From Triparma verrucosa (lineage: Eukaryota; Sar; Bolidophyceae; Parmales; Triparmaceae): a stretch of DNA of 64,000 nucleotides. The notes beneath the pieces are model-generated. The model ran no database searches. It had not been told where the DNA came from and saw only the letters and a program-made list of their open reading frames with translations. The stretch is from the NCBI GenBank assembly GCA_030267905.1, contig BRXX01000508.1, forward strand, positions 1 to 64,000, written 5' to 3'. Each line of letters starts with the position of its first letter. Position 1 is the first letter of the stretch. Shown in pieces: positions 9,708-20,806 of this stretch. Both the position numbers and the translations under genes were made by a program.

Positions 9708-12502
9708 CTAGCTATTAGCGTTGACGATCGGCTCGCACCCTCTCCCCCCATCCTTCTCACTCTCCCTCCCGTCATTAACAATCCCCTCGCACCCTCCCCC
9801 CATCCCCGCCGGCCCCATCTCCTTCTCCTTCCCCTTCTCCTTCCCCCCCTTCTTATGCTGCGCCGCATCATTCCTCTTCTCGTGCAACGCCTGAAAATAC
9901 TCATCCCCAATCTTCTGCCCCGTAACATAAGTCCCCGAAAAGCAACTAGTATCAAACGTCTCAATCCTCCTCCCCTCCTTACTCGCCATCGTAACACTCT
10001 CCTCCAAATCCGGTATACTCTGATAAACCACCCAATCGCATCCAATATGTTTCGCAACCTCATGCTCCTCCCTCTCATAAGCCACCAACTCATGCTGCGT
10101 CGGAATATCAATCCCATATATATTAGGGTACCTAATAGGCGGCGCCGCACTCGTGAAATAAACCTTCTTAGCCCCAGCATCCCTAGCCATCTGAACAATC
10201 TCCCTCGCAGTCGTACCTCTAACGATACTATCGTCAACAAGCAGAACGTTTTTACCCGCGAACTCGGATTTAATAGTATTCAACTTAAGTCTAACGCTCT
10301 TTTTACGAGTCTCCTGTCCTGGCATAATAAAAGTTCGTGCGATGTAACGATTTTTTATAAAACCTTCCCTGAAAGGTCTACCCAACTGATACGCAGCCTG
10401 TAAAGCACTGGTTCTACTCGTGTCGGGAATGGGTATAACAACGTCGATGTCATGGTCGGGGTAACGGTTTTGGATTGATGCTGCGAGTTTTACGCCCATG
10501 TTTAGGCGGGTTTCGTAGACGGAGCAACCGTCCATTATGGAGTCGGGGCGGGCGAAGTAGACGTACTCGAAGATGCAGGGGGTTAGGCGGGCTGAAGGGT
10601 GGCAGATTTTTGTGTGGCAGTTGCCGTCGTGGTTTATGAAGATGCACTCGCCGGGGTTGATGTCGCGGATTAGTTTGAAACCGAGGGTGTCGATGGCGAC
10701 GGATTCGGAGGCCATGCAGTAGTCGAGGCTGTTGGGGGGAGGGGGGAGGAGGGGGAGAGGGGGAGAGGGGGAGGGGGGTAGGGGGGGGGTAGGGGGGTGG
10801 GATAGTTTGTTAGAAGGCTCCATATATAATTTCCCTTCCTTACCATAAAAAAAACTCGCTCTTTTCACACCCTCTAATTCCTCACCTCTTATCGGCCTCA
10901 CTCATTTTCCTCGGCGTCCCCGGAACTTCCTTAAACCCAACCTTCCCCCCCTTCTTCTCCGCGACCCTACTCCCGAACACAATAGGTCTAATCCCATTAG
11001 GATCACGAAAACCGACGAGACCTACACCGTTTATCATGTAGAGACCGGAGTAACCACCTTTACATTGTCTCATGACACCTGATGGATAAAAGCGATATTT
11101 GCAGGTTAGCGTTAATAACGTTTAACACGCATAATTGTAATTACGTTATAAGAATCTCCGTTTTCTAATACGTTGTTTGTCGTCGTTACGTCTCTTCGTT
11201 CCGATTTATTGTGTGTGTTTTATTTTTTCTTACCTTCCATAGCAGCGAAAATATCATTAGCAAAATTCCCCGTCAACCTCTTCCTCTTCGTCAATTCCTC
11301 CGCGAAGAGATTCAACAGCAACTCGCTGTCGCTGTCGGTGTTCACGTGACGGAGGCAGTCGTCGGAGACGTGGGAGGACAGCTCGATTGTGTTGGTTAGG
11401 TTGCCGTTGTGGGCGACGGAGATGCCGAAGGGGTAGTTTGTGTAGAGGGGCTGAGGGGGAGGGAGGGAGGGAGGGGGAGTTTTGTGAACGTTGTTAATTT
11501 ATGTTCATTTGTATTTTTTAATTATGAAGAAAGGCCGCCTCTCAAACGTCCCCCTTCCTACGCATTTCTTCTTCACCCCTTTTTTTAGACGTTTATTAAC
11601 CTCCCCTCTCCTCTCCCCCCCCTTTCCCTCACCTGCGCCTCCGCGCAACTACTACTCCCCGCAGTCGGATACCTCACATGCCCCAACCCCATATTCCCCC
11701 TCAACTCCATCATATGATGTTGTTGAAAGACGTCTTTAACGAGGCCGTTGTCTTTGCGGAGGTGGAGGCGACGGTTTTCGGAGGTCACGATTCCGGCGGC
11801 GTCTTGGCCGCGGTGTTGGAGGACGGTTAGACCGTCGAAGATCATTTGGTTTACCTGAAGAGAGGTGGGGGGGGGGTGGAGGATGTTTGATTGTGGGGTT
11901 TAGTTAGGTTTAGTGTCGGTTAAGATTATACATGACGTTGTCTGTCAGGCTTGGGCGCGTTTGATGGACAACACGGCTCGTGGTTCTCTGACGGGGCGTC
12001 GATGCAGTTGATGCAGTTTTGACAGCCGCCTTTCAGTCTGTCTCTTTGTCTGTCGCTTGTACTTTACGACTTAGTGACGTTGCCGTTGTAGACTTCCGTT
12101 GATGGGGACGGTTCCAGTGGCAGCGACGATGGAAGAGGGTTACGAAGAGAATCTTGACAGGGACTTGTCCGACGACTTTTGACGACATGTGATGTGTGCC
12201 TCTTTAAGGTCCATATAATTGTATATGCAGCACGTATTCAGTAATAATAATATTTGTACAGCGTTATATAATATATTGAAATTAATAGGTAAGGAGTAGT
12301 ATGTCTATATCTTTCGCGTAGTCTTAATAATTGTTACATATTGTATGATGTTCATGGGCGACCTTTCATGCGATAATGCAATCTTTGATAGCAGCCTGCA
12401 TGTTTCATGTATAGCGCCATACTGTACTTTAGATGGACGCTACTAGCAATAACTTACATGTTGATCCTCATTTGCGAGTAATATACCGATGATTCCACAC
12501 AT
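9708..12502 (-). CDS. purF: Amidophosphoribosyltransferase (glutamine PRPP amidotransferase)
   Basis: Catalyses the first committed step of de novo purine synthesis, making phosphoribosylamine from PRPP and glutamine. Exons in sense order: 12502-12458, 11854-11633, 11450-11234, 11078-10886 and 10728-9708; phases close to give 565 residues. The tiny first exon encodes MCGIIGILLANEDQH, supplying the Cys2 nucleophile of the N-terminal (class II) glutaminase. Exon 2 continues with QHRGQDAAGI, exon 3 with AHNGNLTN and exon 4 with GFRDPNGIRPIV. Exon 5 carries the PRPP-binding loop VLLVDDSIVRGTT and PIPDTSR. The tail is Lys/Gly-rich. Every long exon runs C-rich at its 5' end to G-rich at its 3' end. 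It is head-to-head with the PI4-kinase across 745 bp. Confidence 0.95.
11855..12457 (-). other. Long first intron of purF
   Basis: At 603 bp this is by far the longest intron in the window; most others are 60-180 bp. It begins GTAAGTT and ends CTCTCTTCAG after a C-rich tract. I see no repeat or gene within it. One stretch near 11950-12010 reads as a Cys-rich frame, but it does not connect in frame with purF. An intron enhancer or small non-coding RNA is possible but not shown. Confidence 0.6.
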
Positions 12503-13247
12503 CGTAGTAGTGTAAGATGAAGGACTTTATTTCATTTCTTGTGGTGAAAACATTTGGGCTGCATTTAGGGATGAATTTGAGGGCAGGGCAACTCAGGAGT
12601 TTGCTCAGGCTGATTGGCCTAGTGATTGACCTAGTGATTGACCTGACCTTGAGGTGTCGCATTCTACGTATTACGATAATTCTTCTGTCGTACATAGACC
12701 TATAACATTCCCGTACAGTCTTAAAGACGACGATTACGTCCTTTAATACATCTTTATTAGACAAGTAGAGGTTCGCTTCGATCACTCCCGACAACACTCC
12801 AACAATAAAGTAGATTTATAAGGCTGAAAAGATACTTACACGCAACAAAAGGCCTGGCTGACGGCTGTTGTCATTGCTGTACATACCCTCAATATACATT
12901 CAGATAAAGACGAAGAGTACGATTAACGAACACTGAATACTGAATTAAGACCTTAAAGCATCAGTGCTGAGGCTGAGGCGGTCGACCGACTTTACAAGAC
13001 ACAAGACACCTTTACACTACTACAGTTCGAGCAACGGGCAGACCTGCCTTTATATTCCCTTTATATTCCCTTTATATTCGTACACACGACATTTACAGCG
13101 ACTCTCAACACTGCGACTCTCATCCCCACACAACCCAAACAACGTTGAACCACAATGCTGCCTCAAATACCGCTCCACCACGTCCTCTCCTTAACGTTGA
13201 TAATAACGAATCTTCTGCATCACTTGCCTTTTATCGTTTTTCCTGAA
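12503..13247. promoter_or_regulatory. Divergent promoter region between purF and PI4-kinase
   Basis: This is 745 bp between opposed start codons. It contains a short tandem duplication (CTAGTGATTGAC twice at 12618-12641) and three copies of CCCTTTATATT near 13046-13078, about 170-200 bp upstream of the kinase start; the latter could act as TATA-like elements. No other gene is convincing. Confidence 0.5.
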
Positions 13248-15432
13248 ATGGCACAGCCTCTTCCTGTTGAAGGTGAGAAACAACAACAACGAACCGACAC
13301 AGGGTACGCCACAACAGCGTATCAAGACGCAATGAAAGTCAAGGCGTACTACACCGACGCGCGTCTCCGTCTCCGTCCTGCCCTGTCGATGAATGGTATA
13401 TATTAGCTATATATTATTATTATTGCACGTGTTCTAACTCGTTAATCAACACCACACCAAAAAACATCGCTCTTCTCTTCACTCCAGTCCAAAACGTCGA
13501 CCTGACAACCCTCCCCCTCAACCACCTCCAGCAGTACCTCTACCTCTCCTGCTCCTCCCTCCCCCACCTCCCCTCCCGTCGCCTCCTCCTCCTCTCCACC
13601 CTCGACACCCTAATCCCCCCCCTCCTCCCTCACCCTCTCCCCCCCTCCCTCCTCCCCCCCCTCCTAACCCTCCTAACCCCCTACTCCCCCTCAACCCTCT
13701 CCCTACTCCTAACCTCCTCCTCAACCCACCCTTTCACCCACGGCATCCCCTTATGCTGGTCATTAGAATCCCTCCTCGGTCCTTTATATATATCTTTATT
13801 ATCCTCTTCTTCAAGGTTAATATTTTTAACCTCAGACCCGAATGTAGCTGATAAAATCGGACATTGGAATGAGAAAAAAAAAGAATTATATAAAATACTT
13901 GAAAGTGTTGAAATGGCTACTGCTTACTTTCCTGAAAATATAAGGACGAGTTATATGGGGGAGAGAAGAAGGTTTATTGAAACGAGTAGTTCTATGAATT
14001 TAATTTCATATTTGTGTGAGATATGTGGGGTTTTACAACGTGATAAATCTTTGCTTTATACGGAGGTTAAGTCTTTGAATGAGAGGATTAGAAGGTACAC
14101 GATATCGGGGGGGAATGTGGGCTTCGAGGAGGTGGGAGAAGGGTTTGGAGGAGGGGAGGAAGGAGGAGAGGAACGAACGGTTGATGGACAGTACGCGCCG
14201 GTGGTGCCGGTTAAGAATGGGAGGGATGAGAGGTTGAAGAGATTGATTAGGATCGTGCCGGAGGGGTGTAGGGTTTTGAATAGTAGAGGTGAGGGGGGAA
14301 AAAGCGCGAACTCCACGTGTTTTTTTTTTCGAGGTTTTTTTCGTTGCTAACGATTCATACTTACGCAGAGAGAAGACCGTGGATGTGCATGATGGAAGTA
14401 ATAGATTATCAGGACGTCCCCGAAGAAGGCCGTCTAATAAAAGAAACCTCGTACCCTCCCACTCCGACCCTGAACCCCCCCCTCCCCTCCTCCCCCCCTC
14501 CATCCCCCCCTCCCATCCCCCCCCCCCCACCATCCCCCCCCAACCCCCTCCTCGACTCCCTCTTTGGCCCCTCCCACACCTCCCTCCTCTCCCGCACCCA
14601 AACCCCCCACTCCCACCTCCCCGGCTGGTCCCTCCAACCTTACATAATAAAATCAGGCGAAGACGTCCGCCTCGAAACCCTAATAATGTCCCTCTTAAAA
14701 ATCTTCTCCAAAAAATTCTCCGAAATAATAAACGGACCACAAATAACAACCTACGAAATAAACAGCTGCGGCGTTAACAAAGGCGTCATAGAATGCGTCC
14801 TCGATTCAATCTCCCTAAGCGAACTAAAAAAAAATTACATCTTCAGATCACGCATACACACCTTAAAAAACCTTTACACAACTCTCCTCCTCGAGTCGAA
14901 AAATAAATTCTTTAAATCGCTAGTAGGTTATTCTCTCGCTTGTTACGTTTTACAGATAAAAGATCGTCACAACGGCAACATCTTATTAACACGTTCTGGT
15001 GAATTAGTCCATATAGACTTTGGTTACGTATTGGGTAAAGTACCTAAAATGGGTAGGATACCTATATTCTCTGAAAGAGCACCTTTCAAATTAACTAGAG
15101 AAATGTGGGATGTAATAGGAGGTTGGAGTGGTGGTGGTGGTGAATTTTGTAGGATGTTCGAGGAAGGTTTGGCGAAGTTGGCGGAGGCTAGGGAGGAGAT
15201 ATGCGCTGTTTTGGAGGCGGGGTTGATTGCGATTGCGGAACAGGGGGATGGAGTGCAGGCGAGGAAGGAGGCGAAGGTTATTGTGGATGGGGTGAGGAGG
15301 AGGCTGACTATTAGAGAGGATGGGAGGGAGAGGAAGGAGTTCGTAGCTAACTTGGTCAGTATTGCTATTAACGACTACAGAACGAGTACGTATGATTGGC
15401 TGCAAAAGAATATGAACGGCTACGAAGCGTGA
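13248..15432 (+). CDS. Phosphatidylinositol 4-kinase (type III beta / Pik1-like)
   Basis: Phosphorylates phosphatidylinositol at position 4, typically on Golgi membranes. Exons 13248-13395, 13488-14288 and 14369-15432 give 670 residues; an upstream in-frame ATG at 13155 would add 31 hydrophobic residues. Exon 2 encodes a leucine-rich helical region and the connector. Exon 3 encodes the kinase: ERRPWMCMMEVIDY, then after a Pro/Ser insertion (about 14450-14620) IIKSGEDVRLETL, the catalytic loop LQIKDRHNGNIL and the activation-loop start HIDFGYVLGK. These match PI4KB. Exons 2 and 3 each show the extreme C to A to T to G base gradient. Confidence 0.9.
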
Positions 15433-15698
15433 AGTGTGGGGCGGGGGTGGGTGGGGGTTGCTAGCTAACGGGGTGTGTTTAATAAAAGTGTTGTATAATG
15501 TTGTACCTAAAAATTGCTAGCTTAAAATTGCCCTCCTGTTTCCAAGGCGGCTTGCATTGGGATTTGTTAGAAATCCCTAAAACAAAATCCCGGAAAACAT
15601 CTTCCCATTTTCCTAAAACCCAGTTTCCTCACCCCATCTTCCCCAAAGACCTCCACCTCATCTACTTTGATATCGGTTGCGCCCTGTCGTGCCCCATC

Positions 15699-18600
15699 AT
15701 GTCCCTACTCCCGCCCTCAGCCCTTGTTTTTTCCCTGCCCCAACTGCTCCATCTTGATAAGGCGGTTGAGCAGTTTTGCCTGGACTTCAAGGGCAACGGG
15801 GACACCGACGCCGAGCACTGCCGAGAGGTGATAACGGCCTTCCTTGGCTACTTCAAAACGGAAAACCACGCCCTAAAAGAGGCGAGTGAGGCAGGAGAAA
15901 TGCAAACCATTGTCGCGGCGCACAACAGCTCCGGCATGCCTCTATCCTCTCCCCCAACAGTGAACAGGGGATTCTCGTCTACGGGCAAGATAAAATCCAC
16001 GCCGACTACGATCGCACGATTGAAGACGAACAAGATCGCACCCATGATGAGCCAAACGTCGACTGCCCTCAGCATCCTCAGCTCACCTGAGGCCAACCTC
16101 TACACGAAGAATCTCAACAAGGACATAGACTTCGAGAACGAGAGGGTCCTGCAGATGGACAATGTCGTCCAGCGGTACACAGACGAGGAGGACGCCATGA
16201 TAACTTCGGGCCTGGGCTTGATAGCCGGCATGGAGATGAAAGGCGCGATAGCTTTCAGAGACTTCAAGACGACGTTCTCAACGACCAAGTTCCTGAAAGG
16301 CTACTACAATTTTAAGGAGGGTGATATCTACGGCATGAGTGAATTTACGGTTAGGGGCGACGTGAGCAGCGTGGCGGCAAGAATGACGAATTACTACTAT
16401 CAGTGTGTAAACCCCGCTTTCGTTGTCAGCAAAGAGTATCTGTCTGATGATGAAGCTTATCTCGAGGTTCCTAATAGCCACAGCGCGATCTTACTTCAGG
16501 CATTCGACTTCCCATCTCCCATAGTAAACCGAGAGGCTATCGTCAATATCGTATGGAAGGTAAGCATCTGCGAAATCACTGTCACCCCTCATCAACTTAA
16601 AGCCGCTAACACACCTACACTCAAAGCGCTTAAGCGAAAAGTCCATCATCGTGGTGTTACAACCTTTGACTTCGCACCCCAAAGTTGAGGACAAGGACGG
16701 TGACTCAGTTATACGTGCCACATTTAAATACGTCTATCACTTGACGCAACTCGACGACGGGCACGTAGAAACCAAATCGGGATTCCACATGAACTTCGGA
16801 GGAAATCTCCCGAAGGTGATAGTAAATGGATTTGTAATCCCAAACTTTAATCGCGTAGTCACTCGCTTCCAGGCAGATTTTATCAACTCTATCCTTGACC
16901 TGAAGAAAACCGACGGCAAGCTCTTAGGCGAGCTCTTGGTCAACCAGATCAAGATGGCGAGGAAGAGGGGCGGATGGAAAAAACGCGCTGACCTTGGAAA
17001 GGTCGGCGTCGACGAGTTTCTGTATTGTTCGGTCGCGATGCGCGAGATCTTGCCTCGGCGTCCTTGGCTCAGGGCTTTGCTGCACGAGGTAAGCCTTAAC
17101 CGGGTGAAGATCGCTCCGACCGTGACGACAGCACTTTCCGACATGAAGGATCAAGACGCCGTCAACTTGGCAAAGGGCCTATCGACCATCATCCTTTCGA
17201 ACACGGAAGCGTCAGCAGCGGTAGATCACTGGATCTCCCAGAACACCGCTCTAGAGGAGTTTGAGAAGGACCACGAGTGGATGCGTTCTTTTTTCGTTGA
17301 GCTCGCTCAGTACAACCTGAACACGAGCAACCTTGGTCTGAAGTTGCGAGTATTTGGCGGTGCAGTGCTGTCGACGGTCGATCTCATCACCGACATTTAC
17401 ATGACATATCAATTCTTCAACACGGAGGGCGAGGAAGGGTACGGAAAGATCAACGCAGTCTTGATCGGCTTGACGATGTTCTTTCAGTTGCTCTGCTCGT
17501 ATGGTCAGAACAAGAAATCAATGAAACACTTTTTCCAAGATGCCATTTGCATCCTGACAGGCTTCAAGCCTGCTCTCGATGCGTACAGGGTCGGATCTGG
17601 CGCCGAGCAAGAAGACCATCACGTTATGAGCCCCTTACTGGAGATGACGTTCTTCAAAGGAATTGAAATGATCTTCGAGGCAGTCCCAAGTTCCGTCGTG
17701 CAGATCTACGCCCTCTTATCCGCCAAGGAGAAGTCATTGGACGCCGTGATTTCAATTTTGGTTTCAGCGGCCACCATCGCCTTCACGTCATCAATGCTGA
17801 CCTATGACTGGGATACTTCGCCTGCAAAAAGAGCAACTGAGCCACAATTTTACGGTAAGTTGCAAATTCTTACAGCAGCATCTAATGGTTTCTCTTCTCT
17901 CACAAATAACCTCACCGCCGGAATCAGGCTTCGTGCCCGACAAAGCGTTGCCTCGAGCTGTGTGCTTTCTGTCGACGATGTCACTCACTTTCGCGCATGT
18001 ACTGTTGTTGACATCGGCGTGTGCGCTGCTAGCGTTGACAAACTCGAATTGGCTTCTGCTCTTCTTGGGCGTGGACATCGGCATCTTTTTTCTCTACAAG
18101 ATCATGCAGGGCGACTTCTTCTACTTCCTTAACCTCGCTGGCGTTTTGAGATTCATCTTGGCGATCCTATCTAGGTTAGGCTGCAAGATTATGGTGAACT
18201 TTACCATGCTCATACAGCTGCGCCACCCTCAAGAAGTTGGCGGTCTCCCGTTCGCAGTCTCTATTCTCACATCAGTGGTTGGAAGGTGAGTAGGCGAAAA
18301 CAATAGTGAGATGAGAAAGAATCGAATCGAGCAAGCTCTCTGACACCTTCATCGCACACATAGCTTCGTTTCAGTCTACGCCTACTCAAACTACTATAAC
18401 GGAGACGAAAAGATTCACGGCGAGACGCTGCAGACTGTCCTCATTAGCTTGGTGGCAATCTGGTTCGTCTCCGCTGTGACATTTGCCTTGGTAATAAAAC
18501 GAGAGTATCTCCACACCTTCTACGACATGGACACTGCGTCAACTTACAATCGGAAATGGATACTACATCTCAGAGAGGACCAAGATCTCGAGAAGAGCGC

Positions 18601-18868
18601 CGTTTTAAGTCTTCACCCTGACGTGTACAAGGCTTGGGGCGACGAACTGATAAAACTGTGGACAATCAAAAATTGGAACAGGTGGGAAGAGGAGAAGCCC
18701 GCTTGGTTCACTGACACCTGGATCGAGGGCGTGCCGAACGAATACATCCCCTTCGAGTGGCGCGTGAAGTACAAGAAAACGAAGGGCCGGGTTGACGACT
18801 CCCAGCTCCAAAACCGAAGAGGCAGCATCAGTGTCCGTGAACTAGTAGGTGGAAAAGAAAAACGATAG
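15699..18868 (+). CDS. START-like domain plus XK-like multi-pass membrane protein
   Basis: Exons 15699-16559, 16627-17854, 17928-18285 and 18364-18868 give 983 residues. I chose the ATG at 15699 (MSLLPPS) over 15498 because the upstream reading looks like leader sequence. Residues about 130-430 resemble a START/lipid-transfer domain: RFKDFKTTFS-like segments, IVWKRLSEKS across intron 1, and GGNLPKVIVNGFVIPNF. From about residue 530 there are roughly eight hydrophobic segments with DLITDIYMTYQFF and FEAVPSSVVQIYALL, reminiscent of XK-related scramblases. A lipid-binding module fused to a possible lipid-moving membrane domain suggests membrane lipid handling; this is inference. The C-terminus after 18600 is hydrophilic with Trp-rich segments. 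Confidence 0.7.
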
Positions 18869-18995
18869 CGAAAATGACACATAACACAGTTTTCTTAGTT
18901 ACCCCTCAACACAAAGCAAGCAAAGTTTTTACTTTTAAGATTTCCATATATATTTACCAAAAAAACAACGTTTGTTCTCGAAAAGAAGAAAGAAA

Positions 18996-20447
18996 TTAGT
19001 CTCTCGTTAAAACAACCAGCGTCTCCACGTGTTCGCTCCCCGGAAACAGCACGTACCCCTCCGCCAGCCTAACCTCCCACCCTCCCCCCCCCTTCTTAAT
19101 TCCCTCCAAATCCCTCATAAGCCCGTCCAACCCGCAACTAACGTAAATCAAATTCCTCACATCCCCCAGCTTCCCCTCCCCCCTCCTCCCATTGATCTCC
19201 CTCAAAACCCCTTCCTCCAACCCCATCCTCGGAGGATCAACAATAAGCGTATCCCTCCCCCTCCCCAACCCCTTATCCAAACTCCCCCCCGCACCCAACG
19301 ATTTATACTCACACCTTTGATACTCCTTCTTAACCGTTTTCCTCCCTTTCATAAAACACTCTAAATTCTCCGGATTAACATCACTCCCAACATAATCACC
19401 CGTAACCCCCTCATTAACTAAATTCAAACCAATACACCCCACACCCGCATACAATTCAACAACTTTTTCAATTCTATTCTTAAGTATCCCATGATTAGAT
19501 AAATTAATAATCCTTGATATAATCTCCATGAAACCTTCCATGTTACCTTGACAGAATACTTTAGGATTGTAATATAAATTTCCACCAGATAATAAAGGAT
19601 ACGTCGTGTAGAAAGGACCTTTCAAGTGGACCCAACCATCGTTATTTATTATATTATTCCTAGTAGAAGTATTCAAATTCAACCAGATTGAGGAGTTTGG
19701 GTAAGTTGGTGAAAGGAGTTTAAGGAGGCGGGAGAGGTGAGGTTGGGTGGACTTGTAATTTTCAGAGTTCCAGACGAAGGAGAGGGTGGGGGGGGAGGAG
19801 GGGAAGGTGTTTAGTTGGACGTAACGGAGGTGACCTGTTGGGGGGGGGCCGTTTTTTCCGGATTTGTTTACGCGGTTGGATTGGTCGGGCTTGACGTAGG
19901 AGGTGACGCCTGCTTTTATTGTCGCCTTTTGGATGGAGGTGGCTGCGGAGTTTATTTCGGGGGAGTGGACGGAGCAGTCGGGGATGGGGACGAGGGTGTG
20001 GGTTCCGGAGGCGTAGAGGCCGAGCTGGACGCCGGGCTTGAATTTGGAGAGAGGGGAGGTAGCGAGCTTCGCCTGGTTGCGCCAGGATTTTGAGGGGGTG
20101 GGCTGGGTGTGGGTGTAGGTTACATCGGGGAAGGTGCGTTCGAAGAAGGATCTTGAGGTGTGTAGGATCTTGGAGGTTGCAGGATCGGCAAGAGTACAGC
20201 CCGAACAGGTTGAGAAGTGAGGACAATCTGACAGCAAATTATGTGTACTGCTACTGCTACTGCTACTGCTACTGCTACTGCTACTGCCTGGCGTCTCCTT
20301 CTCTAAATTTGCATCGCCGGCATCGTCCGTTTCCATTTTTAACGCGGTTCGACTGATCGCTTTGCGAATCTCAAAGCTTGCAACAGGCACATTGAAGCTT
20401 GCAGCCGCTGTTACGAGCGCCAGGAAGGCTAGAAATCTGACAAACAT
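18996..20447 (-). CDS. Plastid-targeted TrmA/RlmCD-type RNA (uracil-5-)-methyltransferase
   Basis: Single exon, 483 residues, from the ATG at 20447. The N-terminus is a hydrophobic signal peptide (FLAFLALVTAAA) followed by SFNVPVASF with Phe near the cleavage point, the bipartite signal used by plastids surrounded by extra membranes. Thirteen Ser follow (CTACTG microsatellite). The enzyme then shows CPHFSTCSGC (iron-sulphur cysteines), a central RNA-binding region, the SAM motif VVELYAGVGCIGLNLV, the VDPPRMGLEEG motif and YVSCG with the nucleophilic cysteine. It should methylate U-5 in tRNA or rRNA, probably of the plastid. The exon runs from C-rich at the sense 5' end to G-rich at the 3' end. 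Confidence 0.88.
   Translation of the reverse strand: MFVRFLAFLALVTAAASFNVPVASFEIRKAISRTALKMETDDAGDANLEKETPGSSSSSSSSSSSSSTHNLLSDCPHFSTCSGCTLADPATSKILHTSRSFFERTFPDVTYTHTQPTPSKSWRNQAKLATSPLSKFKPGVQLGLYASGTHTLVPIPDCSVHSPEINSAATSIQKATIKAGVTSYVKPDQSNRVNKSGKNGPPPTGHLRYVQLNTFPSSPPTLSFVWNSENYKSTQPHLSRLLKLLSPTYPNSSIWLNLNTSTRNNIINNDGWVHLKGPFYTTYPLLSGGNLYYNPKVFCQGNMEGFMEIISRIINLSNHGILKNRIEKVVELYAGVGCIGLNLVNEGVTGDYVGSDVNPENLECFMKGRKTVKKEYQRCEYKSLGAGGSLDKGLGRGRDTLIVDPPRMGLEEGVLREINGRRGEGKLGDVRNLIYVSCGLDGLMRDLEGIKKGGGGWEVRLAEGYVLFPGSEHVETLVVLTRD
20248..20287. repeat. (CTACTG)n microsatellite coding poly-Ser
   Basis: About six copies of CTACTG inside the trmA-like gene encode its Ser run between the targeting peptide and the enzyme. 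Length change here would be tolerated because it is a linker. Confidence 0.85.
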
Positions 20448-20806
20448 ATGGGGTGAAGTGACCTCGGACGGCTGATGGATGACTTTAGGTGATTTAAAGT
20501 ACAAAGTCTCGATACTCTAAAGTGAATGATCCGCTGCGCAGAGGTCTAAAATAGGGAGCTGGTGTGAAAATAAGATTTCTAATCGTCAATTAATCTAATG
20601 ATTGGTGAGCTGCGAAGTGAATGCTCCTGGCAAACCTAGAACTCGATATTTCGATCGATATCCGTCTCAGTCAGCTGTCAGGGTTCTCTTGCTGCACATA
20701 TATATCCTATTCTGCCTCAATTATTATAATAATTTTAAGAAAGCTCTTGTTCATTGGTAGATAATAGGGTATTTCTCCAACAATCACCGAGCTGCTTTCC
20801 GCTTCA
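20448..20806. promoter_or_regulatory. Divergent promoter between trmA-like gene and TRM13
   Basis: This is 359 bp between two start codons, both of RNA-modifying methyltransferases. An AT-rich stretch with TATATATCC lies near 20697-20707, about 100 bp upstream of the TRM13 start. Shared regulation is plausible from the arrangement but not demonstrated. Confidence 0.5.

Noticed and set aside
9435..10403. Long plus-strand open frame of 322 codons opposite purF
   Set aside because: It is the antisense shadow of purF exon 5 and the CT-rich spacer, with Ser/Leu/Pro/Arg runs, no domain, and an exact fit to the strand-skewed composition there.
11940..12050. Cys-rich reading in purF intron 1 as an extra exon
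   Set aside because: Exon 1 joins exon 2 in phase 0 to give an uninterrupted MCGI...EDQHVNQMIFDG amidotransferase start, so an insert would break the glutaminase.
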